Positions 1 to 7,614 of a stretch of 52,961 nucleotides of DNA are shown here, in pieces; the first letter of the stretch is position 1, and each line of letters begins with the position of its first letter. The stretch covers positions 1 to 52,961 of the forward strand of contig JBEPTZ010000016.1 in NCBI GenBank assembly GCA_041691815.1, read 5' to 3'. The DNA is from 70-18 sp041691815 (GTDB lineage Bacteria > Pseudomonadota > Alphaproteobacteria > Acetobacterales > Acetobacteraceae). The notes under the pieces are model-generated. The model worked only from the letters and a program-made list of their open reading frames with translations, was not told the origin of the DNA and ran no database searches. Made by a program: the position numbers and the translations under genes.

Positions 1-6
1 CTCGAT

Positions 7-83
7 GGCGGACGTAGCTCAGTTGGTAGAGCGCCAGGTTGTGGTCTTGGATGTCACGGGTTCGAGACCCGTCGTTCGCCCCA
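7..83 (+). tRNA. tRNA-His (anticodon GTG)
   Basis: The sequence folds as a full cloverleaf: a 7-bp acceptor stem (8-14 with 73-79, one G-T pair), a D arm starting at GCTC, an anticodon stem CCAGG/CTTGG around loop TTGTGGT giving anticodon GTG, and a T stem ACGGG/CCCGT. G7 can pair with C80, which is the extra G-1:C73 pair that marks histidine tRNAs. The CCA end is encoded (81-83). Confidence 0.96.
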
Positions 84-102
84 GTACCTCTTTGCATCAC
101 GG

Positions 103-915
103 ATGGCCCGCATGACCCTCACCGTTGCCATTGGCGGCCTTGGGGCCATCGGGCTCGATCTGGCGCGGGCGCTGGACCGGGGGGTGGCGGGGCTGCGGCT
201 GGTCGCCGTCTCGGCGCGCGACAAGGATCGGGCGCGGGCCAAGGTCGCCGGCTTCGGCGCGGTGCCGGCGGTGGTGGAACTCGGCGAACTGGCGCAGGCG
301 GATATCGTGGTGGAGGCGGCGCCGGCTGCGGTCTTCGAGCAGATCGCGGCGCCGGCGATCGCGGCGGGGCGGATTTTCGTGCCGAGTTCGGTCGGCGCGC
401 TGCTGCCGCGCATGCATCTGGTGGAGCAGGCCAGGGCAACCGGCGCGCGGATTGTGGTACCGACCGGGGCGCTGCTGGGGCTGGACGCGGTGCGGGCCTG
501 CGCCGAGGGCGAGGTGGCCAGCGTCACCATCGAAAGCCGCAAGCCGCCGCGCGGGCTAGCCGGTGCGCCGTATCTGCAGGCGCACGGCATCGACGTGCTG
601 GCGATCACCACGCCGACGCTGGTGTTCGAGGGCAATGCGTTCGACGCCGCAGCCGGTTTCCCGGCCAATGTGAATGTGGCGGCCGCGCTGGCGCTGGCCG
701 GCATCGGGCCGCAGCGGACCACGGTGCAGATCTGGGCCGATCCCGGGGTGAGCCGGAACATGCACACCATCCGGGTGGAGGCGGCCGCCGCGCGGCTGAC
801 CATGACGGTGGAGAACGTGCCGAGCGAGGGCAACCCGCGCACCGGCAAGCTGACCCCGCTTTCGGTGTTGGCGTGCCTGCGCGGGCTGGTCTCGACGCTG
901 AAGGTGGGAAGCTGA
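103..915 (+). CDS. L-aspartate dehydrogenase-family NAD(P)-binding protein
   Basis: Likely an L-aspartate dehydrogenase (NadX/AspDH family), which oxidises aspartate to iminoaspartate/oxaloacetate with NAD(P) in the cytoplasm. A Rossmann glycine-rich stretch (GGLGAIG) starts about residue 10. The C-terminal half carries the family's ANVNVAAALALAG helix and a WADPG..RN.H segment. The length of 270 aa matches the family. A second ATG at 112 is as plausible, because no clear ribosome binding site precedes either start. The gene begins only 19 bases after tRNA-His and converges with the amidohydrolase gene. Family assignment is from sequence patterns only; a related dehydrogenase of unknown substrate is the main alternative. 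Confidence 0.8.
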   Translation: MARMTLTVAIGGLGAIGLDLARALDRGVAGLRLVAVSARDKDRARAKVAGFGAVPAVVELGELAQADIVVEAAPAAVFEQIAAPAIAAGRIFVPSSVGALLPRMHLVEQARATGARIVVPTGALLGLDAVRACAEGEVASVTIESRKPPRGLAGAPYLQAHGIDVLAITTPTLVFEGNAFDAAAGFPANVNVAAALALAGIGPQRTTVQIWADPGVSRNMHTIRVEAAAARLTMTVENVPSEGNPRTGKLTPLSVLACLRGLVSTLKVGS

Positions 916-919
916 GCGA

Positions 920-2107
920 TCAGGCCTTGGGTAATAGCTGCTCCGCCAGCGTCGCCCAGTAGCTGGCGCCGACCGGCAGCACGGCGTCGTTGAAGTCGTA
1001 TTTCGGGTGGTGCGGCATCGGGTCGTCGGCGGTGCGGCCGGCGCCGAGCATGATGTAGCTGCCCTGCTTCTTCTGCAGCATGAAGGCGAAATCCTCGCCG
1101 CCCATGGTCGGGTCTTCCATGTGCCGCACCCGGGCCGCACCGGCGACACTGCGGGCGGCGGTGGCGGCAAGCTCGGTGGCCGCCGCCTCGTTGACCGTGG
1201 CGGGGTAGGCACGGTCGAACACCACTTCCGCCCTGGCGCCGAAGCTGGCGGCAATGCCGGTGGCCAGGCGGCGGACGCCGTCTTCCAACTGGTCGCCGAC
1301 CCGCTCGTCAAAATAGCGGGCGGTGCCGAGCATATGCACCGTCTCGGGGATCACGTTGTAGGTCTGGCCGCCGCTGATATGGCCGATGGTGACGACGCCG
1401 GCATCCACCGCGCGCAGGCTGCGGGCGACGATGGTTTGCAACGCCGAGACGATCTGCGCGGCGATCACGATCGGATCATTGCCGCGATACGGATGAGCGC
1501 CGTGCGCGCCCTTGCCGGTGATGGTGATCTCGATATTGGCCACCGCCGCCATGGTCGGCCCGACCCGCCACAGGAAGCTGCCCTCGGGGGCGGCCGGCCA
1601 GTTATGCAGGCCGTAGACCTGGGCCATCGGGCAACGCTCGAACAGCCCGTCCTCGACCATGATGCGGCCGCCGGCCAGATTCTCCTCGGCGGGCTGGAAG
1701 ATCAGGTAGACGGTGCCGTCGAAATTGCGGGTTTCGGCGAGGTATTTGGCCGCCCCCAGCAGCATCGTGGTGTGGCCGTCATGGCCGCAGGCGTGCATCA
1801 CGCCGGCGGTCTCGCTGCTGTAGGCCACGCCGCTTTCCTCATGGATCGGCAGCGCGTCCATATCGGCGCGCAGGCCGATCGCCCGGCCGCCGGCGGCGGA
1901 ATTCGGGCCGCTGCCATGGATCACGCCGACCACGCCGGTTTTCGCCATGCCGGTGATGATTTCGTCGACGCCGAATTCACGCAGCTTGTCCTGCACCACG
2001 CCGCTGGTGCGCACCTCCTGCAGCGACAATTCCGGGTGGCGGTGCAGGTCCTGCCGCCATTCGGTCATGTCGGCGTGGAACTCGGCGATGCGGTTGATGA
2101 TCGGCAT
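920..2107 (-). CDS. M20-family amidohydrolase (hippurate hydrolase/aminoacylase type)
   Basis: A zinc-dependent peptidase of family M20D that cleaves N-acyl amino acids (hippurate or indole-acetyl amino-acid conjugates in relatives). Visible hallmarks in order: RQDLHRHPELS near residue 18, GLRADMDALPI around residue 75, HACGHDGH around residue 105, and the acidic QPAEE about residue 137, which supplies the catalytic glutamate. Its 395 aa length is typical. The ATG is preceded by AGGAG at good spacing. It lies 11 bases downstream of the epimerase-like gene on the same strand, so the two probably form an operon. The exact substrate cannot be read from the sequence. Confidence 0.9.
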   Translation of the reverse strand: MPIINRIAEFHADMTEWRQDLHRHPELSLQEVRTSGVVQDKLREFGVDEIITGMAKTGVVGVIHGSGPNSAAGGRAIGLRADMDALPIHEESGVAYSSETAGVMHACGHDGHTTMLLGAAKYLAETRNFDGTVYLIFQPAEENLAGGRIMVEDGLFERCPMAQVYGLHNWPAAPEGSFLWRVGPTMAAVANIEITITGKGAHGAHPYRGNDPIVIAAQIVSALQTIVARSLRAVDAGVVTIGHISGGQTYNVIPETVHMLGTARYFDERVGDQLEDGVRRLATGIAASFGARAEVVFDRAYPATVNEAAATELAATAARSVAGAARVRHMEDPTMGGEDFAFMLQKKQGSYIMLGAGRTADDPMPHHPKYDFNDAVLPVGASYWATLAEQLLPKA

Positions 2108-2118
2108 GGCAACTCCTG

Positions 2119-2985
2119 TTAGCGGAAGGTGCGGGCGAGGCCCTCGTCCAGCGGGATCGGCTGCACCCCCAGCGTGGCCGACATCGCGGCGATCGGGAAG
2201 GCCTTGTCCTCCAGCAGCCGGCGAATTTCGGCAGCCCGGATATGCGGCACGAACGGCAGCAGGGCGGTGAGCGGGCTTGCGGCGATCAGCGCCCAGGCCG
2301 GCAGCGGCACGATGCGCGGCGGCGGCAGCCCGGCGGCATGCGCCACCGCGCGGACCAGATCGGCGTAGGGCAGGGCGGTCGGGCCGGCGATCACCATCGC
2401 GCCGGGGCCCTGCCAGTCATGCAGCAATGCCGCCACCAGGCACCGGGTCACGTCGTCCTGGTGGATCGGCTGCACCAGGTTGCGGCCGCCGCCGGGCAGC
2501 GGCACCAGTTTCAGCCGGCGCAGCATGGCGGCCAGCCGACGCACATTGTCCTCGCCCTCGGCGCCATAGATCATCGTCGGGTGCAGCATCACCCCGGCCC
2601 GGCCGGAGGCCAGCAGCGCCGCCTCGCCGGCCAGCACACCGCTGCCATGCGCATCGCTCCAGCGGCTGAACATGCGGGTGCTGCCGAGCAGCACCAGCCG
2701 CGCCGCGCCGGGTGCGGCCGCCAGGATTTCGGCGGTATGGCGGGCATGGGCGCCGCTGGCGATCCGGCTGGCATCGGCAAGCGCGGCGCTCAGCGTGGCG
2801 TGGTCCCCGAGGGTGGCGAGGCGCATTTCGCCCGGAATTCCCAGCGCCCGCCACGCTGCGGCGCGCCGCACCACCGCCACCACACCGATGCCGCGTGCCA
2901 CCAGCGCCCGGCACAGTGCCGCACCAGAGCGCCCGGTGGCGCCGATCACATGAACCCGTTCCGCTTGCGCCGCATCGCTGCTCAT
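2119..2985 (-). CDS. NAD(P)-binding epimerase/dehydratase-like protein (atypical SDR)
   Basis: An extended or atypical short-chain dehydrogenase fold. The N-terminus has the nucleotide-binding pattern VHVIGATGRSGAALCRAL, and later segments such as HPTMIYG and QPIHQDDVTRC are typical of NAD-dependent epimerase/NmrA-like proteins. I prefer the ATG at 2985 (MSSDAAQ) over the upstream ATG at 3021, because it places the glycine motif at the usual distance and leaves room for the palindrome upstream. It is the first gene of a probable two-gene operon with the M20 amidohydrolase. The substrate is unknown. The tail aligns with sugar-nucleotide or complex-I-assembly-like (NDUFA9-type) relatives only in general shape. 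Confidence 0.75.
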   Translation of the reverse strand: MSSDAAQAERVHVIGATGRSGAALCRALVARGIGVVAVVRRAAAWRALGIPGEMRLATLGDHATLSAALADASRIASGAHARHTAEILAAAPGAARLVLLGSTRMFSRWSDAHGSGVLAGEAALLASGRAGVMLHPTMIYGAEGEDNVRRLAAMLRRLKLVPLPGGGRNLVQPIHQDDVTRCLVAALLHDWQGPGAMVIAGPTALPYADLVRAVAHAAGLPPPRIVPLPAWALIAASPLTALLPFVPHIRAAEIRRLLEDKAFPIAAMSATLGVQPIPLDEGLARTFR

Positions 2986-3023
2986 GCGCGTGGATATGGG
3001 CGGGATTTGGTCGCATCGCAATT

Positions 3024-3043
3024 TGTGGTATTACAATACCACA
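3024..3043. promoter_or_regulatory. Perfect 9-bp-arm palindrome, candidate operator
   Basis: TGTGGTATT-AC-AATACCACA is a perfect inverted repeat of 9 bp per arm in an AT-rich pocket of GC-rich DNA. It lies 38 bases upstream of the epimerase-like start on the minus strand and just upstream of the rplM promoter on the plus strand. Its dyad form resembles GntR-type operators, but no regulator gene is next to it, so the regulator is a guess. Confidence 0.55.
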
Positions 3044-3054
3044 GCGGAAAAAGC

Positions 3055-3083
3055 TTGACGGAACAAGGCGCCAGGGCGATAAG
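3055..3083 (+). promoter_or_regulatory. Sigma-70-type promoter of rplM-rpsI
   Basis: TTGACG (3055-3060) and GATAAG (3078-3083) are separated by exactly 17 bases, a good -35/-10 pair. Transcription would begin near 3090, giving a leader of about 95 bases that contains the duplicated hairpin unit before rplM. Confidence 0.6.
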
Positions 3084-3111
3084 CCGCCGCTTGTTGGCCC
3101 CCTCGGATGAT

Positions 3112-3171
3112 CCGGGCCGCCACCACGGCGGCGGATGAAGGCCGGGCCGCCACCACGGCGGCGGATGAAGG
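3112..3171 (+). repeat. Two perfect 30-bp tandem repeats, each a hairpin, in the rplM leader
   Basis: The 30-bp unit at 3112-3141 is repeated without mismatch at 3142-3171. Each copy contains the inverted repeat GCCGCC-ACCAC-GGCGGC followed by GGATGAAGG. The second copy supplies the purine-rich GAAGGA just before rplM, so each unit carries a hairpin plus a Shine-Dalgarno-like tail. It could be a ribosomal-protein leader element that has been duplicated, or a chance slippage duplication. Confidence 0.7.
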
Positions 3172-3183
3172 ATAGTGACCCAG

Positions 3184-3648
3184 ATGAAGACGACCCTCTC
3201 GCTGAAACCCGCGGAGGTGCAGAAGGAGTGGACGCTGATCGACGCGGAGGGCCTGGTTCTCGGCCGCCTCGCGGTGGTCATCGCCAACCGCCTGCGCGGG
3301 AAGCACAAGCCGCAATTCACCCCGCATGTCGATTGCGGCGACAATATCGTCGTCATCAATGCCGGCAAGGTCAAGCTGACCGGCAAGAAGGCCGATAACG
3401 CGATCCTCTACTACCACACCGGCTATGCCGGCGGCATCAAGGGCCGCAGCATCCAGCAGCGGCTGGACGGCAAGAATCCGGAGTCGGTGCTGGAGAAGGC
3501 GGTCGAACGGATGATCACCCGCGGCCCGCTGCAGCGCGCGCAGATGAAGCACCTGCATGTGTATGTCGGCGCCGAGCACCCGCATGACGGCCAGCAGCCG
3601 AAGCCGCTCGATGTCGCCGCGATGAACAGCAAGAATAAAAGGGCCTGA
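3184..3648 (+). CDS. rplM: 50S ribosomal protein L13
   Basis: Ribosomal protein L13, an early-assembly protein of the large subunit. Diagnostic segments are WTLIDAEGLVLGRLA near residue 16, the GDNIVVINAGKVKLTGKK block, and AVERMITRGPL followed by KHLHVYVGAEHPH. I choose the ATG at 3184 (MKTTLSLKP), as in other L13 proteins; an in-frame GTG at 3175 would add three residues but sits too close to the GAAGGA. The gene is followed five bases later by rpsI in the standard L13-S9 operon. The purine-rich GAAGGA is about 11 bases upstream of the ATG, slightly longer than optimal. Confidence 0.97.
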   Translation: MKTTLSLKPAEVQKEWTLIDAEGLVLGRLAVVIANRLRGKHKPQFTPHVDCGDNIVVINAGKVKLTGKKADNAILYYHTGYAGGIKGRSIQQRLDGKNPESVLEKAVERMITRGPLQRAQMKHLHVYVGAEHPHDGQQPKPLDVAAMNSKNKRA

Positions 3649-3653
3649 CCCGG

Positions 3654-4157
3654 ATGTCCGAAACCCAGTCCCAGCCGACCGTCGCGCACAGCCTGGCCGA
3701 CCTGAAGGATCTGGCGGTCGCCCAGATCGTGCAGAACGATGCCGCCAAGGTGGAGCCGAAGCGCGACGCACTCGGCCGCTCCTACGCCACCGGCCGCCGC
3801 AAGAACGCCATCGCCCGCGTCTGGATCAAGCCCGGCAAAGGCGAGATCACGGTGAACGGCAAGCGCGTCGGGCAGTATTTCGCCCGCCCGGTGCTGCGCA
3901 TGCTGATCACCCAGCCGTTCCTGGTGGTGGACCGCTACAACCAGTTCGACGTGTTCTGCACGGTGAATGGCGGCGGGCTCTCCGGCCAGGCCGGCGCGTT
4001 GCGCCACGGTATCAGCCGGGCGCTGACCTATTACGAGCCGGGCCTGCGCCCGGTGCTGAAGGTCGCCGGCTTCCTGACCCGCGACAGCCGCGTGGTGGAG
4101 CGCAAGAAATACGGCCGCGCCAAGGCCCGCCGCAGCTTCCAGTTCTCCAAGCGCTGA
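3654..4157 (+). CDS. rpsI: 30S ribosomal protein S9
   Basis: Ribosomal protein S9 of the small subunit, whose C-terminal tail (ending KKYGRAKARRSFQFSKR) reaches the P-site tRNA. The conserved core begins at YATGRRKNAIARVW near residue 42 and continues through VNGGGLSGQAGALRHGISRAL. A 40-residue N-terminal extension precedes the core, as is usual for alphaproteobacterial S9. It is co-transcribed with rplM and closed by a strong terminator. Confidence 0.97.
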   Translation: MSETQSQPTVAHSLADLKDLAVAQIVQNDAAKVEPKRDALGRSYATGRRKNAIARVWIKPGKGEITVNGKRVGQYFARPVLRMLITQPFLVVDRYNQFDVFCTVNGGGLSGQAGALRHGISRALTYYEPGLRPVLKVAGFLTRDSRVVERKKYGRAKARRSFQFSKR

Positions 4158-4178
4158 GCCGGCCGCGCTACCCAGAAA

Positions 4179-4216
4179 AAACCGCCGCTCCGGGCTACCG
4201 GGGCGGCGGTTTCTTT
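4179..4216 (+). terminator. Rho-independent terminator after rpsI (probably bidirectional)
   Basis: A 15-bp stem (4179-4193 with 4198-4212, one G-T pair) with a 4-base loop GCTA is flanked by an A run before and TTTCTTTC after. The same hairpin read on the minus strand sits just after the stop of the convergent membrane-protein gene, so it likely serves both. Confidence 0.92.
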
Positions 4217-5484
4217 CATTGCGACGGCCCCGGACCGCGCAGCCGCATCACCCAGCCGACCGGCCAGATGGCGAGCGGATGTGCCGGGTTGGCCCGCCAT
4301 GCCGCGACCTGCTGCCGCCAGTCCGGGCCATGCGCCATCGGCGCCAGCGGCTGCGGATAATACGCCATCCCGACCAGCAGCAGCCATGCCATCAGCACCC
4401 GCGCCACCCGGCGTTCCAGCTGCTGCCCGGTGCAGGCGACGCCAAAGCCGGCCAGCCCGAACAGCACCGCCGGCACGAAATAATAGCGCAGGCCAAAGCC
4501 GACGATCAGCAACTCGTGCGTGCCGCCCGGTGTCAGCGCACCGGCATAGGAGATGGCCATCACCGCCATGCCGGTGACGAACAGCCAGCGCGTCGTCGCA
4601 TCCGGGGTGCGACGGGCCGCCCAGGCGCCGACGCCGAACCACAGCAAAGGCGCCAGCATGGCGGCCAGATCCCACCGTCCGGATGCGAACACCGCCGCCA
4701 CGCGCTGCATCAGGTGATTGGCTACCGTCGGCCCCAGCAGCGGCAGCAGGATCTGCTTGCCGGTGATGCCGGCAAGGACGGCCGGCAGATCGAACGGCAC
4801 CACGGTGCGCATCGGCTCCGGATGGGTCAGCATCACCGCGGCCTGCAGCAGCAGCGCCGGCGCCATCAGGGCTGCCTGCCGGAAGCGGTCGGCCGAGCGG
4901 TCCAGCCAGGCGCGCAGCACGAACAGCGGCAGCAGCGTGCCGGCCACCGGCCCGCACAGCGGCGACAGCAGTAGCACGCCGCGATGCAGCCAGCGTGCCG
5001 GCCCGCGGCTGACCGGTGCCGCCAGCAGGATCGCCACCGCCAGCGTCACATGGAACTGGCTGGTGATGCTGTTGAGCCAGACCTCATCGGCCAGCGGCAG
5101 CACCGCGAGCCAAAGCAGCGCCGCACCCAGCACCCGCCAGTCGCGCAGCCAGGCGATGCCGCTGCTGGCCAGCAGTGCCGCCGGCAGCAGTTGCAGCGCG
5201 AATGCCACCAGCAGGGTGATTTGCGGCGCGTGCGCCAGCGGCACCAGATGCGCCGCCAGCGTGGCGGCCAGGCTGGCGGGAAGGTTGAGGTAGCCGGTAT
5301 GCACCAGCAGCAGCGCATCGGACCAGGGTGCCGCCCAGGCGCGCGCCAGATAGGTTTCGCCCTCCTCGGCCCACAGCCGCCCGTGCGGCCAGATCCCCGG
5401 CAGGCGCGCGGCAACCAGCACGGCAAAGCCCAGCATCACGGCGAGCCGCGGACCGATCCGCGTCCCTGTGGTCATTTCGGCCAT
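4216..5484 (-). CDS. Polytopic inner-membrane protein of unknown function
   Basis: A 422-residue hydrophobic protein with roughly ten or more predicted membrane helices (for example LAVMLGFAVLVAARL near residue 13, then several Leu/Ala-rich stretches of about 20 residues). An early soluble loop contains WAEEGETYLARAW, where acidic residues after the first helix recall GT-C-type glycosyltransferases or other lipid-linked sugar enzymes; this is only a resemblance. A second in-frame ATG lies at 5475. The gene converges on rpsI and ends at the edge of the shared terminator. I do not recognise a specific family. Confidence 0.7.
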   Translation of the reverse strand: MAEMTTGTRIGPRLAVMLGFAVLVAARLPGIWPHGRLWAEEGETYLARAWAAPWSDALLLVHTGYLNLPASLAATLAAHLVPLAHAPQITLLVAFALQLLPAALLASSGIAWLRDWRVLGAALLWLAVLPLADEVWLNSITSQFHVTLAVAILLAAPVSRGPARWLHRGVLLLSPLCGPVAGTLLPLFVLRAWLDRSADRFRQAALMAPALLLQAAVMLTHPEPMRTVVPFDLPAVLAGITGKQILLPLLGPTVANHLMQRVAAVFASGRWDLAAMLAPLLWFGVGAWAARRTPDATTRWLFVTGMAVMAISYAGALTPGGTHELLIVGFGLRYYFVPAVLFGLAGFGVACTGQQLERRVARVLMAWLLLVGMAYYPQPLAPMAHGPDWRQQVAAWRANPAHPLAIWPVGWVMRLRGPGPSQ

Positions 5485-5641
5485 GCCTGATTCCGCCCTC
5501 GTCGCATTGCGCTGCTGCTATGTGCAGGGCTTCGCGCCGCGCAGCAATCCTGGCACGCATACGAGACGAGCGGGCGCGGCGTCGCTCGGCGCTTGCATTG
5601 GCCTGCCGTGGCAAGAGACGATAGAACCAGCCTAACCAGCG

Positions 5642-5658
5642 GACCCGCCGGGCGGGTC
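5642..5658 (+). other. Short hairpin just upstream of the argC ribosome binding site
   Basis: GACCCGC-CGG-GCGGGTC is a perfect 7-bp stem with a 3-base loop ending two bases before the CAGGAG that precedes argC. It could modulate translation of argC; no function is shown. Confidence 0.4.
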
Positions 5659-5670
5659 AGGAGTGCGCTC

Positions 5671-6642
5671 ATGGACCAGCAGATTGCCGCCAACAGGGCC
5701 AAGGTTTTCATCGACGGCGAGGCCGGCACCACCGGGCTCGGCATCCGCGAGCGCCTGCGCCACGTCCCCGGCGTGGAACTGCGCAGCCTCGACGCCGCCC
5801 GCCGGAAGGACCCCGAGGCGCGCCGCGCCATCATGCAGGAGGTCGATCTGGTGGTGCTCTGCCTGCCCGATGCGGCGGCCAAGGAGTCGACCGCGCTGGC
5901 CGCCAGCCTGGGCGCGGCGGCGCCGAAGCTGCTGGACGCCAGCACCGCCCATCGGGTCGCCCCCGGCTGGGTCTACGGCTTCGCGGAACTGGCCCCGGGC
6001 CACGCCGAGCGGATCGCCGCCGCCAGCCGAGTGGCCAATCCCGGTTGCTACCCCACCGGCGCGGTGGCGCTGCTGCGGCCGCTGGTCGAGGCCGGGCTGC
6101 TGCCGCGCGACCACCCGATCGCGATCAACGCGGTCAGCGGCTATTCCGGCGGCGGCAAGGCGATGATCGAGGCGCACGCCGCCAGCGGCGGCCCGGCCTT
6201 CGAACTCTACGGCCTCGGGTTTGAACACAAGCACGTCCCGGAAACCCAGGAATATGCAGGATTGACCCGACGGCCGATCTTCATCCCCGCGGTCGGCCAT
6301 TTCCGCCAGGGCATGCTGGTCAGCATCCCGCTGCACCTGGATACGCTGCCCGGCCGGCCCAGCGGCGCCGACCTGCACGCCGTCATCGCCGCCTGGTATC
6401 CCGGTTGCGTGCTGGTCCGCGTGCTGCCCACCAGCGGCGCCGACCGGCTGGAGCCGGAGGCGTTGAACGACACCGACCGCCTGGAACTGCGCGTCTACAG
6501 CAGCGAGGCCCACCGCCAGGCGCTGCTGGTCGCCAGGCTCGACAATCTCGGCAAGGGCGCCTCGGGGGCGGCGGTGCAGAACCTGTCGCTGATGCTCGGG
6601 CTCAGCCAGCCCGCCGATATCAGGGAGGCAGCCCATGCCTGA
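5671..6642 (+). CDS. argC: N-acetyl-gamma-glutamyl-phosphate reductase (short type 2)
   Basis: Third step of arginine synthesis: NADPH-dependent reduction of N-acetylglutamyl phosphate to the semialdehyde, in the cytoplasm. FIDGEAGTTGLGIRERL near the start is the nucleotide-binding loop of the shorter type 2 ArgC. NPGCYPTG carries the catalytic cysteine (Cys126), and GFEHKHVPE plus VGHFRQGM match the substrate side. The length of 323 aa fits type 2. The ATG at 5671 is chosen because CAGGAG precedes it; the open frame starts 26 codons earlier without family similarity. The next gene overlaps its end by 8 bases. Confidence 0.94.
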   Translation: MDQQIAANRAKVFIDGEAGTTGLGIRERLRHVPGVELRSLDAARRKDPEARRAIMQEVDLVVLCLPDAAAKESTALAASLGAAAPKLLDASTAHRVAPGWVYGFAELAPGHAERIAAASRVANPGCYPTGAVALLRPLVEAGLLPRDHPIAINAVSGYSGGGKAMIEAHAASGGPAFELYGLGFEHKHVPETQEYAGLTRRPIFIPAVGHFRQGMLVSIPLHLDTLPGRPSGADLHAVIAAWYPGCVLVRVLPTSGADRLEPEALNDTDRLELRVYSSEAHRQALLVARLDNLGKGASGAAVQNLSLMLGLSQPADIREAAHA

Positions 6643-7180
6643 CACCATTTCCGGCCCGCTCTACACGCTCGACGGCGTGGCACCGAAGATCGCCGCCGAT
6701 GCGTTCATCGCGCCCACCGCGGCGGTCATCGGCGATGTAACCATCGGCGCGCAATGCGGCATCTGGTTCCATTGCGTGCTGCGCGGCGACAGCAATTTCA
6801 TCCGCGTCGGCGCCCGCAGCAACATCCAGGACGGCACCATCATCCACGTCAATGCCGGCAGCTTCCCCACCATCATCGGCGAGGATGTCACCGTCGGGCA
6901 CGCCTGCATCATCCACGCCTGCACGCTGCACGACCGCGCCTTTGTCGGCATGGGTGCGACCGTGCTGGACGGCGCGGTGATCGAGGAGGGCGGCATGCTG
7001 GCGGCCGGCGCGCTGCTGACGCCGAACAAGCGCATCGGCCGCAACGAGATGTGGCAGGGTTCACCGGCGCGGCTCACCCGGGTGATGGACGCGGCCGAAC
7101 AGGCGAAGTTCGCGCTCACCGCGCCGCATTATGCGCAACTGGCGGCAAGATTCATCAAAGGTTTGCGATCGGCGGTGTAA
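6635..7180 (+). CDS. Gamma-carbonic anhydrase-like hexapeptide-repeat protein
   Basis: A left-handed beta-helix protein of the gamma-carbonic anhydrase/PaaY/YrdA family. Hexapeptide repeats run from about residue 20 to 130. Candidate metal-binding histidines occur in GTIIHVN and in VTVGHACIIHACTLHD, the conserved positions. At 181 aa the length is normal. The ATG overlaps the argC stop by 8 bases, implying translational coupling, but a link to arginine synthesis is not established for this family. Carbonic anhydrase activity varies in relatives, so the catalytic role is uncertain. Confidence 0.88.
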   Translation: MPDTISGPLYTLDGVAPKIAADAFIAPTAAVIGDVTIGAQCGIWFHCVLRGDSNFIRVGARSNIQDGTIIHVNAGSFPTIIGEDVTVGHACIIHACTLHDRAFVGMGATVLDGAVIEEGGMLAAGALLTPNKRIGRNEMWQGSPARLTRVMDAAEQAKFALTAPHYAQLAARFIKGLRSAV

Positions 7181-7255
7181 TGGGCATCGGGTGTGCGATG
7201 TTTACATCCGATAACGCTCAGGGGTAGCGACGCCCCGTTCAGGACGCCCGATGCC

Positions 7256-7528
7256 ATGCGCAGATATACCCTTATGCTGCTTACCTGTATCGGCCTGGCA
7301 GCCTGTGCCGGTGCACCCGGCGGTGCTGCCACCGCGGCGCCGCTCACGATGACCAACAATCAGCCGGTCGTGGTGCCGAACCCGCCGCAGCCCTCGGTTG
7401 CCCCTGCCGACCTCGACATTGCCGATTTCATGTACGGACCGGCGCCACACAACCGCGTCGATCCGCGCATGCGCTGCCGGTTCGACTGCCCGAGCTATCC
7501 GGCCAACTTGCCGCCGCCGGTGCAATGA
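7256..7528 (+). CDS. Small predicted lipoprotein
   Basis: A 90-residue protein with a short basic start, a hydrophobic core (YTLMLLTCIGLAAC) and a lipobox GLAAC, so Cys17 should be lipidated after signal peptidase II cleavage. The mature part is Pro/Ala-rich and contains two cysteines in MRCRFDCPSY near the C-terminus. The start at 7256 is chosen because it gives a proper signal sequence; the frame extends 21 codons upstream without one. I know of no function for this type of small envelope protein. Confidence 0.72.
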   Translation: MRRYTLMLLTCIGLAACAGAPGGAATAAPLTMTNNQPVVVPNPPQPSVAPADLDIADFMYGPAPHNRVDPRMRCRFDCPSYPANLPPPVQ

Positions 7529-7614
7529 TCTTGAGACCAACGATCCCGCGACGTTGACCGCGCGCTGCCGGTGCGGGAGCATGCCTGCCGGGTAGCAGGC
7601 AAGGGCACGGCAAC

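Noticed and set aside
3112..3171. CRISPR-like repeat
   Set aside because: The two units are directly adjacent with no spacer, and no cas genes are present in the window.
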